This document shows, piece after piece, positions 27,185 to 35,438 of a stretch of DNA of 64,000 nt. Positions within the stretch are counted from its first letter, which is position 1. Each line of letters begins with the position of its first letter. The notes under the pieces are model-generated. The model was not told where the DNA came from and did no database searches. It saw nothing but the letters and a program-made list of their open reading frames with translations. Source of the stretch: Proteobacteria bacterium UBA981 (GTDB lineage Bacteria > Pseudomonadota > Gammaproteobacteria > Ga0077536). The DNA is taken from NCBI GenBank assembly GCA_002292285.1, contig DBBP01000027.1, forward strand, positions 92,797 to 156,796, read 5' to 3'. Both the position numbers and the translations under genes were made by a program.

Positions 27185-28743
27185 GTTGGGAGGGCGAGGT
27201 CGAAGGGATTCACCAGCGCCGGGCGCTGGTAGCGGCGCAAGGTGGCGCGACGGCGGTCGAACAACAACATGCGCGCGGCAAACTTAGCGTCCGCGAGCGC
27301 GTAGAAACATTGCTCGATAAGGGCAGCTTTCGTGAGTACGGCCGCGTCGCTGGCGGCGCGGTGCTCGACGATAGTGGCGACATCGAATCGTTCACGCCCG
27401 CTAACTACCTGGTCGGATTCGGCAAGATTAATGCGCGCCCGGTCGTGGTCGGTGGCGAGGATTTTACTGTTAAAGGTGGTTCGCCAAATGCCTCCGGGTT
27501 GCGCAAAAGCGTATACGCCGAGCATCTTGCCGTCACCTATCGCACACCGTTGTTGCGCTTGCTCGAAGGCGGCGGCGGCAGTGTCGGGTCGGGCGATGAA
27601 GATCCGAAAAAGCCGCGTACGGTCGGCGAGCCGGTCTACAGTGCGCCACGCTTTGCGATCATCGCCGACGCTATGAGCAAAATACCTATCGCTTCTGCCG
27701 CGCTTGGCCCGGTCGCGGGCTTTCCGGCGGGGCGGTTGGTGGCCTCGCATTTCTCTGTGATGGCCCGTGGCACGTCGCAAATCATGATCGGTGGGCCGGC
27801 GCTGGTGAAACGCGCGCTGGGTCGAGACCTCAGCAAAGAAGAACTCGGTGGCGTTGCCGTGCATGCCAAATCTGGCGTCGTCGACAATATTGCCGAAGAT
27901 GAATACGACGCCCTGGTACAGATGCGCCAGTTCCTGAGCTATCTACCGCAGAACGTATGGGAGACAGCGCCGCGCATAAGCTGCACCGATCCCCTCGATC
28001 GCTGCGAAGACGCGCTTGCGAGCATCGTGCCGCGCAATCGCCGCCATCCTTTCGACATGTTTGCGTTGGTCAATCATGTGGTCGATCGCGACTCGTTTTT
28101 CCCGATGACACGCGCGTTTGGGCCGGGATTAATTGTCGGACTTGCGCGCGTCAACGGTCAGCCGGTTGGCATCACGGCGAACGACTGTCGCTACTACGCG
28201 GGTGCAATGACCGCTGAAGCAGCCCAAAAAATGCGGCGCATGATTGAACTCTGCGATACCTTCCATTTACCCATCGTCAACTTTGTCGACGAGCCGGGCT
28301 TCATGATTGGACCTGATGCGGAAAGTGCCGCGACAATTCGCTACGGCATGGCGGCTGTTGCTGCAGCCGCGCAAGCGCAAGTACCGTGGGCCTCGATCCG
28401 CGTGCGTAAATCGTTTGGCGTCGCGGGCGCGGCGCACTATGGCCCGGACGCGTATATCCTCGACTGGCCGTCGGCGGAGTCCGGTGCCTTACCGCTGGAA
28501 GGCGGCGTGGCAGTAGCATTTCATCGTCAAATCGCCGCAGCTGACGACCCCGATGCTCTGCGTGCCGAACTCGAAGCCAAATTTGAGCGCAGTCGCTCAC
28601 CGTATCGCGCCGCCGAATCTTTCGCCGTGCATGACGTTATTGACCCGCGTGAAACGCGCCCACTGTTGTGTGACTGGATAGAACTCAGCCAGGCCAGGCT
28701 CGCCGGGCTAACTGGCGAAACCCGATTCGGTATGCGCCCGTAA
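27181..28743 (+). CDS. Acyl-CoA carboxylase, carboxyltransferase (beta) subunit
   Basis: 520 residues with both crotonase-like halves of a carboxyltransferase that moves CO2 from carboxybiotin to an acyl-CoA. The N-half has HARGKLSVRERVETLLD, a family hallmark, and the C-half has FVDEPGFMIGPDAES. The start is the ATG overlapping the SDR stop; the frame is open 40 codons upstream, but those overlap the SDR gene. No biotin carboxylase/biotin-carrier alpha subunit lies near, so it needs one encoded elsewhere or acts as a decarboxylase-like subunit. The coupling to an SDR suggests a dedicated pathway. Confidence 0.86.
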   Translation: MSWEGEVEGIHQRRALVAAQGGATAVEQQHARGKLSVRERVETLLDKGSFREYGRVAGGAVLDDSGDIESFTPANYLVGFGKINARPVVVGGEDFTVKGGSPNASGLRKSVYAEHLAVTYRTPLLRLLEGGGGSVGSGDEDPKKPRTVGEPVYSAPRFAIIADAMSKIPIASAALGPVAGFPAGRLVASHFSVMARGTSQIMIGGPALVKRALGRDLSKEELGGVAVHAKSGVVDNIAEDEYDALVQMRQFLSYLPQNVWETAPRISCTDPLDRCEDALASIVPRNRRHPFDMFALVNHVVDRDSFFPMTRAFGPGLIVGLARVNGQPVGITANDCRYYAGAMTAEAAQKMRRMIELCDTFHLPIVNFVDEPGFMIGPDAESAATIRYGMAAVAAAAQAQVPWASIRVRKSFGVAGAAHYGPDAYILDWPSAESGALPLEGGVAVAFHRQIAAADDPDALRAELEAKFERSRSPYRAAESFAVHDVIDPRETRPLLCDWIELSQARLAGLTGETRFGMRP

Positions 28744-28754
28744 GCTAAACACGA

Positions 28755-29504
28755 TCAGTCCACCCCTACGGCAGCACCGAGGGTGTCGCCTATGCCTTCG
28801 TGAATCACGAGGTCTGCACTGCCGTCGAGCTCAGTTGCATCGCGATTGATGATGACCAACCGGGCGCCGGCATCTTTCGCTAAACGTGGGAAACCGGCCG
28901 CCGGGTAAACCACCAGCGACGAACCCAGCACTATGAACAAATCGCAGGCGAGCGTGGCACGCTCAGCACGCTGCATTTCGGCCTCTGGCATCGCCTGGCC
29001 AAATGAGATGGTGGCACTCTTGATCAAACCGCCGCACACCTCGCACACAGGTAGTGTTTCGTCACGCTCAAACGCATCGATGATTGGCTCGAGCGCGTAG
29101 CGCTTGGCGCAAGTCAGACAGCGGGCGTAGGTCGTGTTGCCGTGCAATTCGATAATTCGCTCGTCGTCGATGCCGGAAGCCTGGTGCAGACCATCGACGT
29201 TTTGCGTGATCACCTCCGACATGCGACCCGCTTCGATCAGCGCGGCAACAGCGCGATGCCCACGATTCGGCGTGGCTTGCTTGAAGTCACGGTCAATAAC
29301 GATTTTTCGCCGCCAGGCCTCGCGGCGCATATCTTCCGAATTAACGAAGTCGTCAAACATAATCGGCTGCATCTTTGACCAGATCCCGCCAGGGCTGCGG
29401 AAATCGGGAATGCCGGATTCGGTGCTGATACCTGCGCCAGTAAACGCCACCGCGCGTTTGCTGTCTTGTAGAAGTGCCGTCAGGGCAGTAATCAAAGCGG
29501 ACAT
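28755..29504 (-). CDS. Sirtuin (NAD-dependent protein deacylase)
   Basis: 249 residues. NAD-binding motif GAGISTESGIPDFRSPGG at about 23-40, catalytic TQNVDGLHQ and the LHGN histidine are present. The four-Cys zinc site is CLTC...CEVC. It should remove acyl groups from lysines, with the released acyl passed to ADP-ribose. The start at 29504 has GGAGG five bases upstream; an upstream in-frame start lacks one. It is convergent with the carboxyltransferase gene and divergent from the HtrA-like gene. Confidence 0.88.
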   Translation of the reverse strand: MSALITALTALLQDSKRAVAFTGAGISTESGIPDFRSPGGIWSKMQPIMFDDFVNSEDMRREAWRRKIVIDRDFKQATPNRGHRAVAALIEAGRMSEVITQNVDGLHQASGIDDERIIELHGNTTYARCLTCAKRYALEPIIDAFERDETLPVCEVCGGLIKSATISFGQAMPEAEMQRAERATLACDLFIVLGSSLVVYPAAGFPRLAKDAGARLVIINRDATELDGSADLVIHEGIGDTLGAAVGVD

Positions 29505-29664
29505 TGAGGCCTCCATACAGTCCAATTTTTGCAGCGCTGTCACTCATCAGGCCATCGGTTGCTGATAATATGAAATTCAACACCGCGATGCGCCCGTGTC
29601 GTAATCAGCCCACACCTTGGGTGGGCCACCAACCGGACCGTGAGGCTTTCGAACAATTAATCCT

Positions 29665-30642
29665 ATGAGTGATCAGGCAGAAACGCGCATCCCACCCGAA
29701 TTGCGGCCCGAACAGGGCGAACTTGGCTACAAGCTGGACGATGCACTCGATGCTGTCGTGTCGCTACAGGCACATATTCCCGAAGACGCGTTTACTGCGT
29801 CGATTCTGGGTACCGAGCGGGCCGGGCACGGCGTCATCATCGGCGACACCGGGCTTATTGTCACAATTGGCTACCTCGTCACTGAGGCGGATCAAATCTG
29901 GGTGGTCACGAATGCCGGACAGGCCGTCACCGGACATCTGGTCGGTTACGACTACGAGACCGGCTTCGGTCTCATTCAGGCCTTGGGCCGGCTTGATGCG
30001 CCAGTAATGGAGCTCGGCAGTTCCGATGCGTTGCAAGTCGGTGAAGAACTGGTCGTAGCCGGCTGCGGCGGTGTCGAAGAGGCTTTGAAAGTCCACGTTG
30101 CCGCACGCCGCGAGTTTGCGGGCTATTGGGAATACGTTCTCGATGACGCCTTGTTCACGACGCCGGCACATCCAAACTGGGGCGGCGCAGCACTGATAGG
30201 CGGCGACGGACGCTTGTGCGGGATCGGTTCGCTCTATATCGATCAAATCGTCCCCGAACTACCGAACGTAGACGGTAATCTGAGCGTCCCCATCGATTAT
30301 CTCAAACCCATTATGGAAGAGCTGCAAATGTACGGCCGAACGCTCAAGCCGGCACGACCGTGGCTGGGAATGTTCGTTTCCGAAGTAGAGGACCGCTTCA
30401 TGATTGCCGGCGTGTACAACGACGCGCCAGCAACCGCTGCAGGGTTGCAAGCCGGCGACGTGGTCCTGGATATCGGCGGGCGCCCGCCGACGGATTTGTC
30501 GGGGCTGTTCCGCTCCATGTGGGCAGTTGGTCCGGCCGGCTGTGATATTCCCTTTCGCGTCGAGCGGGATGGTGAAACATTGGAGATTGCCGTGACCTCT
30601 GTTGACCGACGGGATTTCTGGAAAGCGCCGAGCTTTCACTGA
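29665..30642 (+). CDS. HtrA/DegP-like pseudoprotease with PDZ domain
   Basis: 325 residues laid out like HtrA: a trypsin-like double barrel (about 25-220) and a PDZ domain (about 228-315, WLGMFVSEVEDRF...GLQAGDVVLDIGG). All three catalytic residues are lost: the His position of TNxHVV is Y70 (TIGYLV), the Asp of DxxTDLA is G100 (YETGFGL), and the Ser of GNSGGP is W172 (NWGGAA). There is no signal peptide, so it is cytosolic. It cannot be a serine protease by the known mechanism; a peptide-binding scaffold or chaperone role is inferred. It is not an artefact, since the frame is intact and substitutions are clean. Confidence 0.82.
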   Translation: MSDQAETRIPPELRPEQGELGYKLDDALDAVVSLQAHIPEDAFTASILGTERAGHGVIIGDTGLIVTIGYLVTEADQIWVVTNAGQAVTGHLVGYDYETGFGLIQALGRLDAPVMELGSSDALQVGEELVVAGCGGVEEALKVHVAARREFAGYWEYVLDDALFTTPAHPNWGGAALIGGDGRLCGIGSLYIDQIVPELPNVDGNLSVPIDYLKPIMEELQMYGRTLKPARPWLGMFVSEVEDRFMIAGVYNDAPATAAGLQAGDVVLDIGGRPPTDLSGLFRSMWAVGPAGCDIPFRVERDGETLEIAVTSVDRRDFWKAPSFH

Positions 30643-30765
30643 TTCGAAGCTGACGGCGTGGTACCGCGCCCGGTGCCAGGCTGGTGGCCAAGCCAGGTAG
30701 AACCTGAGCTTTAGAGTGTCTTTGCCAGCGCAACAGGTGTGTCTGGCCACTGATTAGGAGCTTCC

Positions 30766-32286
30766 ATGTCAGACAAGCCCGCCGTTCCCGCCGCGTCGCT
30801 CAATGAACTTAAAACCGCAGCGAAGCAACTTCACTTCAACATGGATGACGATGAACTCACCCTCTACGGGCAGTTCATGGGCGGTCTTATCAGCGACATG
30901 AATTTGATCGATTCGCTGTCCGCACCGTCCTTGCCGGTCCGCTATCCGCGCGGCGAAGTAACGCGTCCTGATCCGGACAACAATCCTTACAACGCTTGGA
31001 ACTGGCAGTGCGTTATTGAGGGCGCGAGTAGCGGCTCACTGCGCGGTAAGCGGGTGGCGATTAAAGACAATATCGGTGTCGCCGGCGTGCCAATGATGAA
31101 CGGCTCAGCAGTCTACGAAGACTTCGTGCCCGGCGAGGATGCCACGGTGGTGACTCGCGTACTTGACGCGGGCGGCACTATTTTGGGTAAGGCAGTCTGT
31201 GAGAATTATTGCTTTTCCGGCGGCAGCCACACCACCGCTACCGGGCCGGTGCGCAACCCGCATAACGAAAACCACATGACCGGCGGTTCTTCGAGCGGCT
31301 GTGCTGCACTGATCGTTGGCGGTCAGGTGGATATGGGCATCGGCAGCGATCAGGGAGGGTCGGTGCGCATACCCAGTTCATTTTCCGGTTGCTACGGCAT
31401 TAAACCGAGCTACGGGCTGGTGCCGTACACCGGCGCCGCGCCAATCGAGCAAACGGTCGATCATCTCGGACCGATGGCGGGCAGCAGCGCTGATTGCGCC
31501 CTGTTGCTGGAAGTCATCGCTGGCTATGACGATGGCCTGGATCCCCGCCAACGCACAATTCTACAGCCCAAGGCCTACTGCGGTGAGCTCGAAAAGGGCG
31601 TCAGCGGTCTACGCATAGGCATCGTAAAAGAGGGTTTCGGCATTGCCGGTTCGCAACCCGACGTCGACGCGATGGTCCGTGAAGCTGCCGCGCGCTTCGG
31701 CACCGCGGGAGCCGAGGTCAGTGAGGTATCTATCCCGGAACATCACCAGGGTGGCGCAATCATGATGTCGAGTATTCTCGATGGCACGCTCTCGACCCTG
31801 ACCGATCTCGGCCCCAATGGCCCGGTAGGCGGGGGGCATTCGATGCTGGAAGCGATTCGCTTCTACTACGACGCACAGCGCGATCGCGCTGATCTCATGC
31901 CAGTCACGGTTAAAACTGTGCTCTTGTGCGCACGCATTTTGCGCAGTCGCTACGGCAACTATTATTCGGCCAAGGCGCAGAATCTGGTGCGCACGCTCCG
32001 GGCGACGTATGACCGCGCATTCTCTGAATATGACCTGTTGGTGATGCCGACTACGCCAATGAAGGCACATAAAATTCCGCCGCCGGACGCAACGCTCAGC
32101 GAGGTGCTCGGCTGCGCGTTGGATATGCTCGGTAATACCGCACCATTCGATTCAACCGGTCACCCTTCCATGAGCGTACCGGCAGGCATGTCCGATGGTT
32201 TACCGGTTGGCATGATGCTGACTGGCCGCTACGGCGAAGACGACATTGTGTTACGTGCGGGACACGCTTTCGAAAAACTTGGCTAA
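30766..32286 (+). CDS. Amidase, nitrile-pathway type
   Basis: 506-residue amidase-signature enzyme hydrolysing an amide to acid and ammonia. The catalytic triad is the Lys in VAIKDNIG, the cis-Ser and the nucleophile Ser in TGGSSSG and SDQGGSVRIPSS. The TGAAPIEQTVDHLGPMA stretch and the late TGHPSMSVPAGM stretch match the nitrile-hydratase-associated amidases of Rhodococcus and Pseudomonas as I remember them. No nitrile hydratase is adjacent. The preferred substrate is unknown. Confidence 0.87.
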   Translation: MSDKPAVPAASLNELKTAAKQLHFNMDDDELTLYGQFMGGLISDMNLIDSLSAPSLPVRYPRGEVTRPDPDNNPYNAWNWQCVIEGASSGSLRGKRVAIKDNIGVAGVPMMNGSAVYEDFVPGEDATVVTRVLDAGGTILGKAVCENYCFSGGSHTTATGPVRNPHNENHMTGGSSSGCAALIVGGQVDMGIGSDQGGSVRIPSSFSGCYGIKPSYGLVPYTGAAPIEQTVDHLGPMAGSSADCALLLEVIAGYDDGLDPRQRTILQPKAYCGELEKGVSGLRIGIVKEGFGIAGSQPDVDAMVREAAARFGTAGAEVSEVSIPEHHQGGAIMMSSILDGTLSTLTDLGPNGPVGGGHSMLEAIRFYYDAQRDRADLMPVTVKTVLLCARILRSRYGNYYSAKAQNLVRTLRATYDRAFSEYDLLVMPTTPMKAHKIPPPDATLSEVLGCALDMLGNTAPFDSTGHPSMSVPAGMSDGLPVGMMLTGRYGEDDIVLRAGHAFEKLG

Positions 32287-32385
32287 GACGATTCAGATCG
32301 AAGTGGCCCTGTCGTGGTTTCATCAGGCTGCAGGTGGTTCGCGACAGGCAACCTGCGTGCTCCTGCCTCACACTGCGAGTTGCGC

Positions 32386-33150
32386 CTAGTCGATGTGGAT
32401 CAACATGTTGAGCCCTAGTCCGCTTCCGATTAGCAGCACTTGTACCACCGTCTCGCGTAATCCCACTTTGCGATTCAATGCGGGCATCAGGTCGGAAACC
32501 GCAACATAAATGAAGCTCGCCGCCGTGAAGGCCAGCAGGTAGGGAATCAGATCTGTCAGCTGGCCGAGGCCGAACCAGGCCAGCGTGGCGCCAGCAACCA
32601 TCGCTGCGGACGACAAAAGATTCACGATGAAGGCTTTTTTGCGACTGTAGCCACTGTGTAGCAGGATCGCGAAATCGCCCAATTCCTGCGGCACTTCGTG
32701 GGCAATCACAGCCAATGCGGTAACCACACCGAGGGAGCTGTCGGCAAGAAATGCAGCGGCAATCAAAATGCCATCGAGAAAATTGTGCACTGAGTCGCCA
32801 ATCAAAATGAGAGTGCCGGCCGGACCCTCGACGTTGGCATCGTGATCATGTCCGCCGTGATGATGGTGATGACGCCAAATCAGCCCTTTCTCAAGGATAA
32901 AAAACACCAGAATGGCAACCAGAGCGGTGCCCATAAGGCCCTGCGTACTGTCGCGAGCTTGCTCAAGCGCCTCTGGCAACAGATGCAGAAATCCAGCGCC
33001 GAGCAGCATGCCAATAGCGAAACCGATCAGGTAATCGACTGATTTTTCGCGCACTTTCTCCGGCAACAACAGATAAATGCCGGCAGCAGAGACGCTGAGC
33101 ACGCTGCCAGCCAGACTGAAGGCCAGAACAGTGGTGAAGGAACTTTCCAA
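32386..33150 (-). CDS. ZIP-family metal transporter
   Basis: 254 residues and about eight membrane helices. HNFLDGILIAAAF and HEVPQELGDFAILL are the ZIP metal-site helices. A His/Asp-rich cytosolic loop (WRHHHHHGGHDHD, about residue 90-103) is typical of zinc binding. The first codon in the frame is TTG with no clear ribosome site, so the start is uncertain by a few codons. It is divergent from the Zur-like gene, with a candidate Zur site between them, which points to zinc uptake under starvation. Confidence 0.85.
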   Translation of the reverse strand: MESSFTTVLAFSLAGSVLSVSAAGIYLLLPEKVREKSVDYLIGFAIGMLLGAGFLHLLPEALEQARDSTQGLMGTALVAILVFFILEKGLIWRHHHHHGGHDHDANVEGPAGTLILIGDSVHNFLDGILIAAAFLADSSLGVVTALAVIAHEVPQELGDFAILLHSGYSRKKAFIVNLLSSAAMVAGATLAWFGLGQLTDLIPYLLAFTAASFIYVAVSDLMPALNRKVGLRETVVQVLLIGSGLGLNMLIHID

Positions 33151-33176
33151 AGACGTATTTCGTAAACGGGAATTGC

Positions 33177-33199
33177 TGTTACATTATCACATAACATTC
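33177..33199. promoter_or_regulatory. Candidate Zur operator
   Basis: Read on the minus strand, GAATGTTATGTGATAATG followed by TAACA resembles the gammaproteobacterial Zur consensus (AATGTTATAnTATAACATT) at about 15 of 19 positions. It lies between the divergent zinc transporter and zur-like genes, 27-50 bp from each start, the expected place for joint repression by zinc-bound Zur. Confidence 0.6.
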
Positions 33200-33249
33200 A
33201 TCTTCCGCGCGCTGCGCAGGGCCGCACAAAGGCAGTACACTTCTTCACT

Positions 33250-33750
33250 ATGAGCCGATCAGTCATCCAGGACTTCATCGCACCCGATCACGACCACGTG
33301 ACCTGCATCGACGATGCATTGCTACGTGCTGAGACGCTGTGCCGCGAGCGCGGCGAACGCCTGACACCGCTGCGCCGGCAGATTCTGCAGCTGGTTTGGA
33401 CCAGCCACTTGCCGATCAAAGCGTACGACTTACTCGATATGTTGTCTGATGGACGCAAGCGGGCCGCGCCGCCGACGGTCTACAGGACCCTCGATTTCCT
33501 GCGCGAGGCGGGGCTGATCCATCGCCTCGAATCGCTCAATGCCTACATTGGCTGCGCGCGCCCGGAAAAGCGTCATTCGGCGCAGTTCCTGATCTGCACT
33601 CACTGCGGTGCAGTCGCCGAAATGGACGACGTCAGTCTGAGCAACAAAATCTCTGTCACCGCGCGTGGACTAGGATTTACCGTTAGCGAAGAAAAAATTG
33701 AAGTCGCTGGGCGGTGCCGCGATTGCCAGGCCGTTCCCGCTACAGGCTGA
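33250..33750 (+). CDS. zur: Fur-family regulator, Zur-like
   Basis: 166-residue Fur-superfamily repressor. The N-terminal winged helix includes RLTPLRRQILQLVW and PPTVYRTLDFL, and the dimerisation domain has the structural zinc site CTHC...CRDC. The divergent partner is a ZIP zinc transporter with a Zur-like box between them, so zinc is the likely effector. The sequence alone does not exclude an iron- or peroxide-sensing member. It would repress both genes when zinc is sufficient. Confidence 0.82.
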   Translation: MSRSVIQDFIAPDHDHVTCIDDALLRAETLCRERGERLTPLRRQILQLVWTSHLPIKAYDLLDMLSDGRKRAAPPTVYRTLDFLREAGLIHRLESLNAYIGCARPEKRHSAQFLICTHCGAVAEMDDVSLSNKISVTARGLGFTVSEEKIEVAGRCRDCQAVPATG

Positions 33751-33847
33751 AAGGACGACCGCCGGATTTCCGAGCTTCGCAGGCGCTTCTCGGCGCCCGT
33801 ATCGACTCCCCGAGTTTTTCTACCTCTGCCCGGCGGTTGCGTAATAT

Positions 33848-35083
33848 CTAGCTGTAGGGCTTGGCTGCTTTTACCGCGGCCCGAACCACAGGCACGTCCT
33901 GCTCAGCTAGGGGCTGCATAAACTGTTTGCGCGCCATCGCTGCAGCGATAAAGGGCTCGAGTTCTTTCTGTTTACGGGCCTCGCGCTCGGTCACGTCAAC
34001 CGTGAACTGTGGCATGACTGTGCCGGCAAATAGCTCCAGCGATTCACATATGTTGCTGTGCGAATTGCGCCCCGCCTGCTGCAGAAAAACGACCTGATCG
34101 ACACCCGCTTCCTGCATATTGCCGAGGTGCTTGCGCATATCCTCCGGCGTACCAATGCCGGCACCATCGTATTCACCACGTGCGAGTGCAGCCTGAATCA
34201 GCCGATCGGAGGCATCCCCGCGCTTGTCCATAAACTCTTCCCACATATTGCTGTAGCCCGGCACGAAATCTTCAGCCACGAGTTTCTGCTGCGAGTAGCG
34301 AAAGAATTCAAAATTATCCTGCCCACGTCGAATCGCCTCGGCGCGGTCGTCATGCATGGAGAATGCCGAGACCATCGCGAGGTTGGCATTCACTGCCCAA
34401 CCCAACGGCACGCATTCCTCGCTCTTGATGATGTCGTAGTAAATGCTTGCCCAAGTGCGCGCCTCCTCCGGATCGAGAAATGCGAACGCCAGGGCGCCGA
34501 TGCCGTTACGAGCGGCGACTTTGATGGTGTCCCGATTGGTGCATGCCATCCACATCGGCGGGTGCGGTTGTTGCAGCGGTTTAGGCAACACGTTGCGGCA
34601 CGGCATCGAGAAGCCTTCACCTTCGTAGCCGGGGTACGGGGTCAACGCGAGCATGTTGCAAATCTGCTCGGCAGCTTCGAGAGATAACGCGCGTTTGCGT
34701 TTGGCCGGAATGCCGAAGGCGCCCAGTTCAAGGCGCGTCGCCCCTTCGCCGATACCAAAATCAACACGTCCGTCAGAGATCAAATCGAGCGTTGCGATGC
34801 CTTCTGCGGTGCGGGCAGGATGATTGTAGTTCGGGATCACTTGGCGGATGCCATGCGCAATGCGAATGTTCTCAGTCTTTGCCGCGGCCGCTGCTAGGAA
34901 CACTTCCGGAGCCGAGGAATGTGAATATTCATCGAGGAAGTGATGCTCGACTTCCCAGGCGTAATCGAAGCCAAGCCGATCAGCCAACGCGACCTGCTCC
35001 AGCGCATCTTTGAACAAACGGTGCTCGTCGCCTTCGGCCCACGGCCGTGGCAGCTGTAATTCGTAGAAAACGCCAAAACGCAT
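33848..35083 (-). CDS. Luciferase-like (LLM) flavin monooxygenase
   Basis: 411-residue member of the bacterial-luciferase family, close in layout to the larger subunit-type flavin monooxygenases. The opening MRFGVFYELQLPRPW, the HHFLDEYSHSSAPEVFLAAA segment and the late EYDGAGIGTPEDMRKHL fit the family. FMNH2 from a separate reductase is the probable cosubstrate. GAGGAAATC precedes the ATG. It stands alone between zur and the pilin-like gene. Substrate unknown. Confidence 0.84.
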   Translation of the reverse strand: MRFGVFYELQLPRPWAEGDEHRLFKDALEQVALADRLGFDYAWEVEHHFLDEYSHSSAPEVFLAAAAAKTENIRIAHGIRQVIPNYNHPARTAEGIATLDLISDGRVDFGIGEGATRLELGAFGIPAKRKRALSLEAAEQICNMLALTPYPGYEGEGFSMPCRNVLPKPLQQPHPPMWMACTNRDTIKVAARNGIGALAFAFLDPEEARTWASIYYDIIKSEECVPLGWAVNANLAMVSAFSMHDDRAEAIRRGQDNFEFFRYSQQKLVAEDFVPGYSNMWEEFMDKRGDASDRLIQAALARGEYDGAGIGTPEDMRKHLGNMQEAGVDQVVFLQQAGRNSHSNICESLELFAGTVMPQFTVDVTEREARKQKELEPFIAAAMARKQFMQPLAEQDVPVVRAAVKAAKPYS

Positions 35084-35438
35084 ATCGATTTCCTCAGTCC
35101 ATCACTAAATCCGCATGGGCATGCGGGGTGCCTTGTGCGCTTGATGCACCGGGCAGGTTCATCTGCCGACAGCGCGAAACTTTGTGCGCAACGGAGTTGC
35201 ATCTTATACCTGACCTGCCGGTGAGCGCGCTGCACGAGCAATAGAGACTCGAGCGACGGTTCAGGTTCTACCGTTCGGTCCGAGCCGTCGGTGGGTGCCT
35301 CGCCGCTCATCAGATTGGCACCTGTTGAGCGGATGGCGCGTAGTGGGGGAACTCGTCGTGATCAGCACGAAAGGCGCAGCGGCCGTCGGCAAACTGGCGC
35401 GCCACATTGGGCCGAATGCGGTTGCCCTGACAATTTTT
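35084..35438. other. Intergenic, no recognised gene
   Basis: About 355 bp between the luciferase-like gene start and the 3' end of the prepilin-like gene. Small open frames exist but none is convincing. It should hold the luciferase-like gene promoter. Confidence 0.45.
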
